Shown: positions 38,572-51,050 of the stretch, in pieces
How the letters are laid out: the number at the start of each line of letters is the position of its first letter
Position numbering within the stretch: the stretch's first letter is position 1
Assembly (NCBI RefSeq): GCF_001039355.2
Contig: NW_019775689.1
Coordinates: forward strand, 175,917 to 234,055
Source of the DNA: Lingula anatina
Lineage: Eukaryota > Brachiopoda > Lingulata > Lingulida > Lingulidae
DNA length: 58,139 nucleotides
Reading direction: 5' to 3'
Notes under the pieces: generated by a model
What the model saw: the letters and a program-made list of their open reading frames with translations, nothing else
Told to the model about the DNA's origin: nothing
Databases searched by the model: none
Position numbers and translations under genes: made by a program

Positions 38572-41500
38572 TTATAATTAACTACTGGTGAATATGTTAT
38601 CCAGTAAAAAATGATTCATTTGACCAAGAACCTTTCTTACGTATTTATTGCTTCCTGTACTGCTAACGATGTATGGTTTCTGTATGTATATAGTGAAAAT
38701 TTTTCAAAGAACTACAAAATATTAATTTGCTAACAACACATAAGTCTTTGCCTTTAAATAATTTTCTACATTTATTTTCCAATGTACTGGCTTAGCGTAA
38801 GTTTGAAATTTGTCTGGATTTCATATATTGGAATGTTACCTTTACCCGGTGGAGAAAAGAAGGAAAACTGCCTTGAACTTTGCACATATATTTATATATA
38901 TAGTGTGTGACACATTGAAGCTCACATATACTTTATAATATTCAGAAGGTCTTGAAATATTTTGTATATGTTGGTGATTGAACATGGCATTGTTATTCAG
39001 TTTTATACCAAATTACAATACTCAGAACTACACATACCTCTTTATTGACTAAATCAATAGGTGCTTGCTTCAATAATTATGGACCATTGTTTAGTCAGAA
39101 ACCAATGTATAGATGCAAGAATGGTGTTTGCATATTTTTAATCCTACTTCAGATAGCCCCCCCCTCCTCCTGCACCCAAAGAGGAAAAATACTTGTATTC
39201 CTTTAACATTCCTTTGAATGAGTATAAGACAAGTTAATTTATCAATTAACCTTGTGCACATGTGTGGAACCATGTGTGCTGAAGTGAAAAGAAAAAATGA
39301 AATTCAGGGGCTTCCAAGGACATTGTATCAGTTGTATTTCTCACACAGTTAGGCCCTGTATTGTCAGTATAATACAAAAAATATTGTTTTTGGACAGTTC
39401 AAGTTTTTTTTGTTTTTTTTTTTTTTTTTAGCATATAGTGTTTGTGGATATAGATGTCACCTCTATTTGTTGTTTATTTTTAGCAGTGACATTAACATGT
39501 GCGGTATTGCATAATGGGTCTTTTTCCACTTCATATGGTAAATCCATTTGATTTAAAACCTATTTTACAGGAAAAAAAAGCTTGAAAAAGTTGGAGTCTT
39601 GTCACAGGTCTTGGATGAATAATTTTTTTTTTCTGCTCTTCTAAATCACTGTGTGAACATTTGCAGTCTTTGCTGTCTACTGGTATTTAAGAGAAATATG
39701 ATGGGAAGACAGAAGAACAAAAGTAAATATATTGATTGCATTACATCATGCATGATGTAACTAAGATGTGTGGCATGACTCGTATTTTATCTGTAAAACT
39801 ATCCGTTAGATTTTTAATTTGTAAACATTTATCCTGCAGTTACCACATCACCTGTACTTGATCAATAGATAGAACTTCAAGTCCCTGTTAATCCATTTGG
39901 TGTGATGACGTATAGTATTTTTATTTAAATTTTGTGGTATTTTGACATATGTGACTGCTAAAAGTTTACAGTTGTTTACATAATATTATGAGACTCATAT
40001 CTGGGTTTTGTACTTTGTTGATGTTTGTTCTCAGTTTTTAGGAATTCATTGGAGAGATAAAATTTAATGTGATATGGCATTCACTTAAACATCTACTCGT
40101 ATTCTTGTAGGTACATGTACCACCCAAATGAAGCATGCTGTAAACTTCTGCAGGGTATTGCAGTTGAAGCGTGAAATTTATTTATTTATTTATTATTTTT
40201 AATATAATCATTTTTGTCTACTAGTCTTCTATTATGTCTGGACAATAACAACCTTAATGTTTCTAATGTTCAGATCTCATTTTTTCCATGTTTGGGGATT
40301 AGATTATTAACTGTGCTTAACTGGGGTTTTTCAAAAGATTTCCTTGCCATTTAGAATTGCACATGTTAATTTCGGATGTTTATAAAAATGCAAATATTTC
40401 TCAACAGTTGATAATGATTTTAAAAAAATAAGCAAATTGTGCTGTGGTGTGATTGTTGTTAAAAGCGGATGTTATCTACCATGAAGTTAAACACATGGTT
40501 AAGTACTTCTCTAACTTTCAAATTGTCTTTCACCAACTGCAGCTGCTGTCACCATACAAGTTTTGGTTTATTACGTTTTAGGCCTCCCCCCTCCCCAACT
40601 CTTGTGGCTCTTTCCTCAGTGAGTGTACACTTACGCAATGTCTGCACCAGTTCATTTTGCTCAGTAGGCATATTTTATTTCTTCCATTAAATGATCCTCA
40701 CTGAATACTTCTTGTGTGTCTGTTATCAATGAATATGTGACCATTCATCTCCCTGTGGTTATTTAATAGGCTTCTTATGGGACATAATGAATAATTAAAT
40801 GTTAACAAGATTTTTTTACTAAAAGTTAATTTTTGTTCTTTTCATGGTTATTTTAAAGTTTTTTAAATGTAAAAAATAGATGTAATATTGTTATAGATTT
40901 TGGTGTTAAAAAGGAAGATAAAAACTGCATTAAAGGTATCCTTTATTTCTTATGTGTCCTAAGAGAGGCCACATTGTATGTGATCTGTATTGCTCTTTTC
41001 TATGAAAAGCATATTGAAAAGAAAACCTTATCTTTGAGTTCCTAGTTTTCTCTAGTCTCACAGTTTTGATGGCAAGGTGAACCAACTGTTAAGTTGTTTT
41101 ACACATCTAAATTTAGTTCATAGTTTTTTAATCAAAATGTTCAACATTGGCTGAATGTGGCAGTTTTGTGGGTACTGAATGAATCCTAAATATTCTGATA
41201 ATTGTTATAATTGTAAAATGACCTACAAGTAATACAGTTTTTTTTAAGTGTAACTATTAAGGGAATTTACTGCTGCTTACAGGGGCAATAGTGAGAAAAA
41301 TCTGAACATATTCGATATTGGTGACTACTGGAAGTGTACACCTGTCTGATTGACTTTAGTATTTCATATCACCATTTTCCTGTTGCTCCGTTTATTAGAT
41401 CTTAGCTGTAATTATAACCCAGGACTCAGTTTAGTGGGTCCTACAACTTACAAGTACTTGTACTAGTAGATATAACCTCCAAGGCACCTTAAACTTGGTG

Positions 41501-41673
41501 CAGTGTGCTTTTCTGTTCCCTACCATTTGACTGGTTCTTAAATGTAAGGGGGGGGGGGGGAGAGAGAGAGAGATATAATACTCCTTTTCACAAGTTCCAA
41601 CTTCCTGTTACGACCCATCCCAATTAATCTGGGGAACTACTAGTTGTGTTGAGTGTGGGGGCTCTGCAGAGAT

Positions 41674-41675
<2 letters not shown>

Positions 41676-41712
<37 letters not shown>
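41676..41712. repeat. Poly-T tract
   Basis: About 37 T. It could be the reverse of a retroposed poly-A tail, but no adjoining retroelement was recognised. Confidence 0.9.
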
Positions 41713-41713
<1 letters not shown>

Positions 41714-42079
41714 TAATAGCCAGCTGCCTATTAAATATCCAATGTCTTGAAATGGTAAGAAACAGAAAAGAGTACTGTAAGATGTGAAAAGAGTCTTATG
41801 ATAAGCATATATACTAAAAGTGCACTGTTGGAATGTTCCCACAATGTGGAACTGATTGCTAAACAGAATATACATGTATGAGTATTTGTACCCGGAGTGT
41901 ATTCTGTATACCAACTTTGGTTGAAAACTGTGTATTTGTTATAATATTGTTATTATGGTATAAGAATGAGGGCCTCTTGGGATTTGCGCTGTCACTGTCT
42001 ATAAATACATATCCATGTATATGTATGATACAATGTACCTTCTTACCAAGGATGGATTTTTAATCTCTTTGATAATATC

Positions 42080-42085
42080 AATAAA
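42080..42085 (+). promoter_or_regulatory. Candidate sarcospan polyadenylation signal (AATAAA)
   Basis: By eye this is the first canonical AATAAA on the + strand after the sarcospan stop at 38268, and it is followed by a T/GT-rich stretch. If it is used, the 3' UTR is about 3.8 kb and contains a family A transposon copy (38409-38571). ATTAAA variants occur earlier, for example near 40685 and 40795. Confidence 0.35.
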
Positions 42086-42361
42086 TTGTATTTTATATTC
42101 TTGTTGTTATACTATGTTCTTGTTGTTATGTTTGACATTTATATCTTGAGTTAAAAATGGGGGGGGGGACTAATTTTTAAATAATTTTTTGAAACTGATT
42201 GGCATATGTTATGCCAAAATTGTGTCATATTCAGAACATTATTTTTCAAAACTGGTTAAGTTGTTAAAACCAGCATAATTACGCTCAGGTCTGAATCTTA
42301 TGGAACTTTTGGCAATAATTGGTCATTTGCAAGAAGTCAGAAGGTTAGATAAATGACATAA

Positions 42362-42597
42362 GGCACATTCAAATTCACAAGCCTTTATAGCTGGTAGGTC
42401 CAACTTACTCTGCAGGGGATTCTCGCTTAAGTGGAATCAACTAATGCACCATGGTTAATTACCCCCTAGCAGCTCGAGGAGGTGTGTCAGGCAATTAAGC
42501 TCATTCCACTGATTGCACTTAAGTGAGAATTCCCAAAAGGGAGAAAGATGGACCGACCCAGCTTGCACGATGGGTGAATTTGAATGCGGTCTTTGAG
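42362..42597. mobile_element. Family C MITE, about 235 bp
   Basis: Outer ends GCACATTCAAATTCAC and GTGAATTTGAATGCG are inverted. Inner arms are GGGGATTCTCGCTTAAGTG and CACTTAAGTGAGAATTCCC. The core GGTTAATTACCCCCT is the reverse complement of the core in the other copies. Confidence 0.65.
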
Positions 42598-42932
42598 ACC
42601 TATATCTGCTTATAAGTTATATAGCTGCACTGCAAAACGCCTGAAACACCAAAATTCAACATTATGCCTTCTGGACCTGTTGAAACCTGCATGTTTGACA
42701 ACTTAATAGCCTGGTTATTACGTAAGAAAGTCACTTAAACGGAGTCCCCGCGCTCGTCACGGCCGATTAACTAACTAAACCCGAGCTTGTCGGACTTTGT
42801 GGAGGGTGGTTTCCTCTAGGGTAATTACTAAGTAGAGCTAAAATATAATGCTCGATGTGAAAACCCTTTAAAATTCTGTTCTCTTAGACCCCGAAGGAAG
42901 AAAGATGAGCATTATAGAATAATCCCTTGTAC

Positions 42933-43138
42933 CCCCTTTACACTGGACGGCGTCCTTTCTGCGACCATGAAATTTGGCATCGCTGTGGTCTTAATAAAGA
43001 GACACGAACATTGATTTTGTATCAGAATGAATGCTCAATGATCGGCCAGTTGTCGGCACGTAAAGTATTATAATTTTTTAACTCTCAAATGGGTCCGTAC
43101 TGCTGGACGCAGAAAGGACGCCGTCCAGTGTAAAGGGG
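42933..43138. mobile_element. Family D MITE, 206 bp with perfect 31-bp terminal repeats
   Basis: The ends CCCCTTTACACTGGACGGCG(TCCTTTCTGCG) are perfectly repeated in inverse at the right end. The interior is non-coding and AT-rich. CCCTTG occurs just outside both ends (three bases away on the left), possibly a target duplication. Confidence 0.78.
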
Positions 43139-43476
43139 CCCTTGCCAAGTTAAGTCGGTACTTACCAGAAGTAAGATACAATACAATACAATAAATTTTA
43201 TTTCATGTCGGGTATAAATTGAAAGGAAACATTAGCTTTACAGCTATTCGCCGACTGGGTAAGGACAAAAACATATCTACAATAATGCAATATTACACAT
43301 GAAGTCTAGTAAGAGTAAAAAGAAAATCTTTCTACAAAGAGTATACCAAAAGACATAAAAAACAATATACAAAAACATGAATTCTATTAAGATAGCAAAT
43401 TAGAAAAAAAAGTTTTTTATGGGAAATGTGCAGAATGCTATTCTAAATCAATTGTGAAAAACAGACAATTCTACAT

Positions 43477-43643
43477 CAGGGGCGGATTTAGGCCGTCTTC
43501 TGGGTCTTACGGAAGACGGTCAGATTTTCAAGTTTACAATAACGGGTAACTAATTTTTCTGTCGGAAGACGGTCAAAAATGAAGAATGGATCAACAAAGA
43601 TAATTTGGAAGACTGTCAGAAAATATGTCTGGATCCGCCCCTG
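43477..43643. mobile_element. Family E MITE, inverted, best preserved
   Basis: Starts CAGGGGCGGATTTAGG and ends GGATCCGCCCCTG, running in the opposite direction to the other two copies. Both ends are intact and a CAT triplet flanks each side. Confidence 0.72.
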
Positions 43644-43802
43644 CATAGGTATATAAGATGTGCAAGTCGCTGCCTTAATTTTCAGCGTGAACCCCGCTTA
43701 TAAGCCTGGCATTGGTTGTCGATTTTATTTTTCTATATTCAGCTATTCAGCAATGTTTCAGCTATTCAAATGAATAAGTTTAGGTATTTACTCATTTATT
43801 CA

Positions 43803-43856
43803 TTTCACCCTTGGACCTAAATAGAGAAGGTCTCTATTTAGGTCCAAGTTTCACCC
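43803..43856. repeat. Palindromic 38-bp insert flanked by TTTCACCC direct repeats
   Basis: TTTCACCC at 43803-43810 and 43849-43856 flanks a hairpin with perfect arms (43810-43827 and 43831-43848; CTTGGACCTAAATAGAGA) and a 3-nt loop. Confidence 0.82.
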
Positions 43857-45411
43857 CACCCTCGCCTCTGAAATTAATCCCTACTTCTCCCGTTATATTT
43901 GAACGCTTATTTTCTTGTAAAACAACATAGGCCTATATAAACATAATTTAGCAATGATCAGATCAATTTATTAGAAAAGCAATGCACATCTAAAATAAGA
44001 AAAAACATGAAAATCAAAGCCCTTTAAGTGTTTAGGGAGCAAAGTGCATACCTGTACTGTACAGCGCCTGTAAGCCCCCCCCCCCCAAATTCCCCCCTAT
44101 TCTCTTGTTAGCATTCAGCGTAGGGTAAGGAAACGGAGGGAAAGGCATGCAAAATAGAGACACCATAACACTTATGTCCAAACTATAAGGAATATTAAAT
44201 GACATGTTAACTAATTGAAATGAAGACATTTTAGTTAAGAGGTGCGGCATACGGTAATGTAGCTTATCTTGCATGCACTGCCACCTACAGTCAATCTGGC
44301 TTAAAGGCTGGAGCTTTGGGAAGAATGCAGTAGTTTATTGTGCAATTAATGTAGCATTTAAAGAAAAAAATGGGACGCTTCATTTACTGGCCTTGCTCTG
44401 CATTGTCACAATTTTCACCCGACGCTAAAATCTGAGGTAAGTGCAACCCATTAGAGTCTTTAACACTAGCTCAAAAACTGAATGACTGTGGGCCACGGGA
44501 AAGAAATTCCCGTTCTTAGTCCCAGGCACACTGCCACATTTGCCCAAGCTCTGGTCTCTTCTTCTCTCTCGAACCCGAGTCTTCCCCGGCCAGTCACTAC
44601 TCTTCTTTGTTGATTTGGCACAAACATACTTATCATATGTCAATGCTAGTATGGAAAAGAATTCGCGAACAATGTTCAAACATTCCACTGTATTGACTAC
44701 AGACTAGTAAGCCTTTTCACATCGAGCAGTATAGTTTAGTGATACAGACTGCACTGGTATACATGGGGACAGACAGGTCCTATTCTAAACATGTAATTAC
44801 TCTTAGCCTAGAAAGGGGCTACTCCCTTGCACAAGTTTGCTTCCTGCTATTTAGTCTGAAGTTGATTAATTTATTATTTGCAGTGTCAAGCTCAAGACTT
44901 GGTAATATGATGTGGGTTTTCAATTTCTAGCCATGACTTGGCTGTCATTTTTATTAGATAGTAAATTATTGTTGTAAAGTCACTGTGTGATTTAAAAACT
45001 ATGCTCCCCCCCCCCCAAAAAAAAAAAAAAAAAAGAAAAAACATAAAATTGGGGCCATGCCAAGGTGATGGTCCAGCATGTTTCTGGCCAGGCCATAGTT
45101 TACCTGTCAATCTCTCAAAGCATACCAGTGCAGTGGCATCGTTTTAATTATAATGCTGACTGTGAAAAGATGCTCATTTCAAAGCTCAGTTTATTTGGAG
45201 CTTTTTTTCCTCAATGTCATAAAAGTTTTTAGAATCTTTCATTGTATTATTAAGCAGAGAAAGTGCTTCTTTATTAGAGTTCTAGTAGGATTCTTTCATT
45301 GTATTTTTTCTTTCTAACTTTTTCTTATTCTTTGTTTTCTGACTTTTAAAAGTGTCAGACTTTAGTAAAATCTTATCCCCACCTCTTTTCACTTACTGTC
45401 TTTTCTTCCAG

Positions 45412-46850
45412 ATATCTTGGTCAGCCGCAGCATGTCAGCCATTGGGGCCGAGACCTCCCTCCACCTACAGAGACAGCAAACACAGCTGATATGGACCAAA
45501 ATCAACGAGCTCCGCCGCACAGCCACTCTTTGCGATGTCGTCCTCAAGTCAGTAGAGGGCACCACTTTCATGGCACACAGACTAATTCTGGTCTCATCAG
45601 CGAAGTACTTTGCAAATGCTTTGTTAAATACAGAACCTTGGGTTGTACCAGTAAATCTTCCAGAAGTGTTGATAACACCAGTGTTGGACTACTTGTATGG
45701 GGAGAAAATCAGTGTTGGCAAGGATATGCTGCCTCAGCTTGCATCTATGGCAGAGTTTCTTGGTATAGAGGAACTAAAGGGGAGTTGTGAGCAGGCAATG
45801 CAATCTGCACTGTCACAACCAACACAATCAGCTGTGTCACACCTACCACAATCAGGACTGTCACAACCAACACAGTCAGATTTGCCTCAGCCAGTGCATC
45901 CAGAGTTGTCACACCTAACGCAGCCAGATGTGCCACAGCCACTTCAGTCCTCAGATGTGGATGTGGTTGTAAGCATGCTGTCAGGGAATAATTCTTCTGT
46001 TGACCCCAAAACAGATGCAAACAATAGCAGTACAACCACAGAGCAGCCTTCCCAGAAGGCATCACCAGCAGTGAATTGCAACAGCACCAGTGGCGAAGGA
46101 GACATGGCAACAGACAGAGGAGCGACACGAGGGGAAGGTGAGATGAAACAGGGGAACAACAGGCGTCCTTATGGTCTTAGGGAAGGCAGCATTAAACTAG
46201 AGAGCCTAAAGGATTTGCCTGACATCTTGGCTTGCCTGAATCCCAGGGAGAGAGAGGCAGTAAACACAGCTATGAAGATGGTGGAGCAGAACTCTCTTCA
46301 GACTGAGGCTCACAGTGAGGAGACGGACCAGGAGGCAGGAGTCCTGGCCAACGTCCCTTTGCACGGCATTATGGGAAGGCTGGAGAAGCCGAAAGACTCC
46401 ACCAGGATGGGCAGTGGGTCTGCAAGCAAACGGAAATCAAAGCCTAGGCATATAGTGCAAATACGACCTAGGGTGACTGTTGATGAACTCTTATCACCGC
46501 CGGGAAAGAGGAAACGTGGGCGGCCCAGGCAGAGCGCTCCTTCCCAACCCAAGATAACGAAGGTGAAAAGAAAAAGGAAATCGAAACCAAAATCGAGTTC
46601 TAAATCGAAACCAGAAAAAGACTACGTTCCACATAACCAAACGAAGAACTTTGACAAAACCTCTTATGTTTGTAAACTGTGTCACAGTAGCTTTACGCTG
46701 TCTGTGAGTGCAAAGAAGCACATGGTACAGCAGCATAGGTACAGGAGAAAGACAGGGTTCTATCTACAGCTGAGGAGGTATAGATATGTTGGGGCTACAG
46801 GGGCACACACAGGGAGGAAGAAAGAGAGGAACACTTGGCCATGTCATAAG
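45412..46850 (+). CDS. ZBTB-like exon with start codon, BTB, AT-hook and finger 1
   Basis: The acceptor TTCTTCCAG ends at 45411, the ATG is at 45432 and the donor GTATAT starts at 46851. The exon holds 473 codons in phase 0. The frame stays open to 46964, but the donor after TGG CCA TGT CAT AAG is right: it joins WPCHK to CFKTFTDQLHL in the next exon and completes a canonical C-x2-C finger. The read-through C-x2-C at about 46890 does not lead into a finger. Confidence 0.9.
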
Positions 46851-48569
46851 GTATATGTCACATCACATCCACATCTGAAAAATGAAGAGTGCAATGTGTG
46901 CGGGAATAGTTATAGACGGGGCACAATTAAAACGCTTTCTTCTTGTAATTTGGTGAAGCCGTAAGAATAATTCATTCACTGTTTATTGAGAACATCTATT
47001 TATGTATTTATACTTGTTTTGAATGTAACTTGTAACTTTTGATGAGACCAGTAATATCGTAAGACCAATCTGATGTTAGTTTTTCCTGCACCTAAACTCT
47101 TTATTTTTCTTTTAATTATCAGTGCTTTAAGACCTTCACAGATCAGCTCCATTTGGACCTGCACACCAGGTTAAAGCACCAGACATTGGGCCGCCCTTCA
47201 AAGAGGTCCAGTAGTGTCAGGACACACAACAAAGAGAAAGTGCTAGGGACGTGGACAGCGTTCCAACTCAGAAACTTACTCACCAGGCCCTACTTCAGTG
47301 GTAAGATTGTCTCTCAGAAGAGACCACTCAGGGCCAGGTCTACACGGAGAGTGCCTTCTTTACAGAAAAAGACAATCAGATCTGCAATAAGTAAACTGAA
47401 GAAAACATGCGCTCGCACGAAGACGAAGACTCTACTGCAGTGTCACCACTGTGAGGAGAAATTTAAGAGCAGGGTAGGGCTTGAGGATCACATACAGATC
47501 ATGCATGGGTCTAGCATTTGTGACCAGTGCGGTGAGGAAGTGGCACAGAAACAGATGGCGCTGCACATGGCGGAAACTCATGGCCTTGGGCACCGTTTTT
47601 ATAAGGACAAAGACTGTGAAAAATGCCAGCAAACTTTTCAGCTTAAAGAGATTTTTAAATTCCATTGGAAGCAGACGCATGACATTGATGTATTTCCTTG
47701 TGCCGCAAAGGAGTGTGATGAGTACTTCCTTTCGTACACTGCATGGTGCCGACACATGCAGCGNACTCCTGGGGCGGCTGGATCTGCACGAGCAGCGATG
47801 TCTGGGGATCGCCAAACTCAGCTGTAAACTTTGTGATTACAAGGCGTCGGAAAAGCAATATTTAGATGGTGAGTACAAAATATTTGTGAAGTGATCTATG
47901 GTCATAAAAGTAGTATCTTTGTGTTGAGTTTTGCATGCTTTTATTTCTTCATACCTATGACACGAGTCAGTGCTCCACCTATTTTTACTCTGCCCTCAGT
48001 AACTTAGCAAAGATATATCAAATACATTTGATTGGGCACTGTTTCAATAGACAGAGTATGTCAAACTAAAACATAAACCAAGGAATAAGATTATTTAAAG
48101 AACAACTAAAATTAGGAATTATCACCATTTCAATATTTCATTGTTTTGTGAGATATTGAAGTATTTTAGTATGTGGTTATGACATGTGAGTTTTAGCTGT
48201 GGTTTGAAGGATCTGTTTTAGTAACTTTTATAGCTTTACACAGCTGATGAAATTCTTTCTAAGATACATCATCATCATCAGTTATGCTAGGATTCATTTT
48301 TTTCACCAGATCACCAGTTCTACAAGCATGGAATTCTTCCCCCTAACAAGAAGGTGTTGAAGTGTGAGTTATGTGACTTCCAGACACTGAAGCAGTACAT
48401 CTTTGAGAGACATGTGGCCAGACATTCAGGTAGTAATTACACATACTACAGGCTATTGGATATACATCAGGGATCAGGAATATATATGTTCACATGGTAG
48501 TCAAGTTATGAGAAATACATGAATATGCATGATGACACATGCGTGGACACAAGTACACACATGCATGCT

Positions 48570-48606
<37 letters not shown>

Positions 48607-48692
48607 TGTAAAGTATTCAGTTAAAATTTTTAAGTCCTGTCTTGTACACAGCATTGATAAAAATGGAGTGCAGTTATCATCATCATCATCAC

Positions 48693-48740
<48 letters not shown>

Positions 48741-48827
48741 CACTCCAGGTATCAAGGCCCACATCTGTTCAGTGTGTGGTAAAGGAGTGACCACCATACA
48801 GACGCTGAAGAGACATATGATCATCAC

Positions 48828-48860
<33 letters not shown>

Positions 48861-51013
48861 CATCAATCCAGGTATCAAGGCCCACATCTGCTCAGTGTGT
48901 GGTAAAGGAGTGACCACCATTCAGACGCTGAAGAGACATATGATCATCCACACAGGAGAGAGACTGTTCCCTTGCCTCAAGTGTGACTACAAAGCACCTG
49001 TTAGTACCAGGCCTGTTCTTCAATATTTGAGCTCATTTGTATTCTGTGGTTAATATGGAATAAATGGTTGTGTGTGTGTTTGGGTGTGTGAGAGAAACTT
49101 GTGAAAAGAACAAATGTGAGTCATGAATCTTTCAGTTCATTATGTAATATCTATTTTAAAATAGGTTTACGATTATATAATTATGTTAGAAATAGTAAAA
49201 TGATGAACTGTAAAGGTTGAATCTTTTGCTTCATTTATTGGTTACATGCTTAAAATAATTAGACCAGTAAATTTACAATAAGCAGTAGGAAAATGGTGTA
49301 TGTCTAAGAAAAGTTTGTCATTAATAACTTACAACTTCATTCAGTTGATGGTGTATTTGTTAACTTCTCAAGTTTTAATCTAACTCTTTCTAGACTGCCA
49401 AAGATTTGAGGACACATGTTCGTGTGAAGCACGAGCACCCCAATGCCAAACCCTACAAGTGTGGCTTCTGTCATTTCCGCGCCAATTTGCGCAGCAACTG
49501 TCGTAAACACATCCACAAGTATCACCCTGGCGGCGAGCTCAAGATCTTCAAGCTCTCATTGGATGATATTCCAGCCATTGACGAGGAGGAAGAGAGGGCG
49601 CTGCGGACACAACTGAAGAAGCGTGCTACAGCCAGTAAGCTGGCAAAGGCTGCATCCGCGAGGATGACATCCAAGGATCTGACATCTGCTACCATGAGTG
49701 CTGTGATGGACCCACCCATCCCAGAGGATCCAGCCAAGCATGGTAACTTTCTGCGCGAAATGTTGGCCTTAACCACCCCAGTCCCCAGCCAACAGGTCAC
49801 TCACCTGCGTTACCCAGACCAACCAGGAGGAGGTGGCAATGGCGGCGGTGGCGGTGGTGGTGGCGATGTTCAGCTGGCGCTCCATCCACAACAACAGCAG
49901 CCTCAGTTTCAGCCTCCAATGGGGTTACATCCGTTCCTGTCGCCACACGCCATGCATTTCTCCCAGCAGCAGCAGCAGCAACAGACACAGATGTATGACC
50001 AGGCCGTCTCTGCCGCGCTGACGGGGATCTACAACACCCCCACCAGTTATAGCAATGTATACAATGTTAATAACACCTACTGATATTTATAACCCAGGGA
50101 CGACTCTTACCCCGCCTCTAAAAATCCTCAGTCTGCCAGCAAGTCTTAAGAAAAGCAAATTTTAGTTTGTACTTTTTTGACCAAGTATTTTTAGTTCAGT
50201 TTTGCTAGAGTATCACTGGGTTATCTGGTAATTATGTTGAAATGTCTACCTTAAAATGAGATGCAATATTTTTTTTATTATTTATGGAGTGTAACACTTG
50301 TTGAGGCTGGTAAAAGGGGGGGTCTCATCTTCAGTTGTAAAATTGCATCCCACTCACTTTCTCNTTGTTGAGTTTTGCATGCTTTTATTTCTTCATACCT
50401 ATGACACGAGTCAGTGCTCCACCTATTTTTACTCTGCCCTCGGTAACTTAGCAAAGATATATCAAATACATTTGATTGGGCAGTGTTTCAATAGACCAAG
50501 TATGTCAAACTAAAACATAAACAAAGGAATAAGATTATTTAAAACACAACTAAAATTTGGAATTATCACCATTTCAATATTTCATTGTTTTGTGAGACAT
50601 TGAAGTATTTTAGTCTGTGGTTATGACATGTGAGTTTTAGCTGTGGTTTGAAGAATCTATTATAGTAACTTTTATAGCTTTACACAGCTTATGAAATTCT
50701 TTCTAAGATACATCATCATCATCATCAGTTATGCTAGGATTCATTTTTTCACCAGATCACCAGTTCTACAAGCATGGAATTCTTCCCCCTAACAAGAAGG
50801 TGGTTAAGTGTGAGTTATGTGACTTCCAGACACTGAAGCAGTACATCTTTGAGAGACATGTAGCCAGACATTCAGGTAATTAACACATACTATACGCTAT
50901 TGTATAAACATCAGGGATCAGGAATATATATGTTCACATGGTAGTCAAGTTATGAGAAATACATGAATATGCATGATGACACATGCGTGGACACAAGCAC
51001 ACACATGCATGCT

Positions 51014-51050
<37 letters not shown>

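Larger units (their letters stand above)
38269..45411. other. Sarcospan 3' UTR and intergenic region
   Basis: Up to about 42.1 kb the DNA is AT-rich and carries one family A element (38409-38571), consistent with a long 3' UTR. From 42.1 to 43.9 kb small transposons are dense (families C, D and E and a 38-bp palindrome). From 43.9 to 45.4 kb I recognise nothing; it may hold the 5' exon and promoter of the zinc-finger gene. Confidence 0.5.

Noticed and set aside
43175-43200. (ATACA)n next to AATAAATTTTATTT as a retroelement tail
   Set aside because: It resembles the 3' tail of a minus-strand non-LTR element, but no coding or shared sequence is visible to support it.
45745-46159. Minus-strand ORFs of 71-127 residues
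   Set aside because: Shadows of the Ser/Gln-rich part of the BTB exon.
46851-46964. Read-through of the BTB exon with a C-x2-C (ECNVCG)
   Set aside because: No His half follows, whereas splicing at 46850 completes a perfect finger with the 47123 exon.
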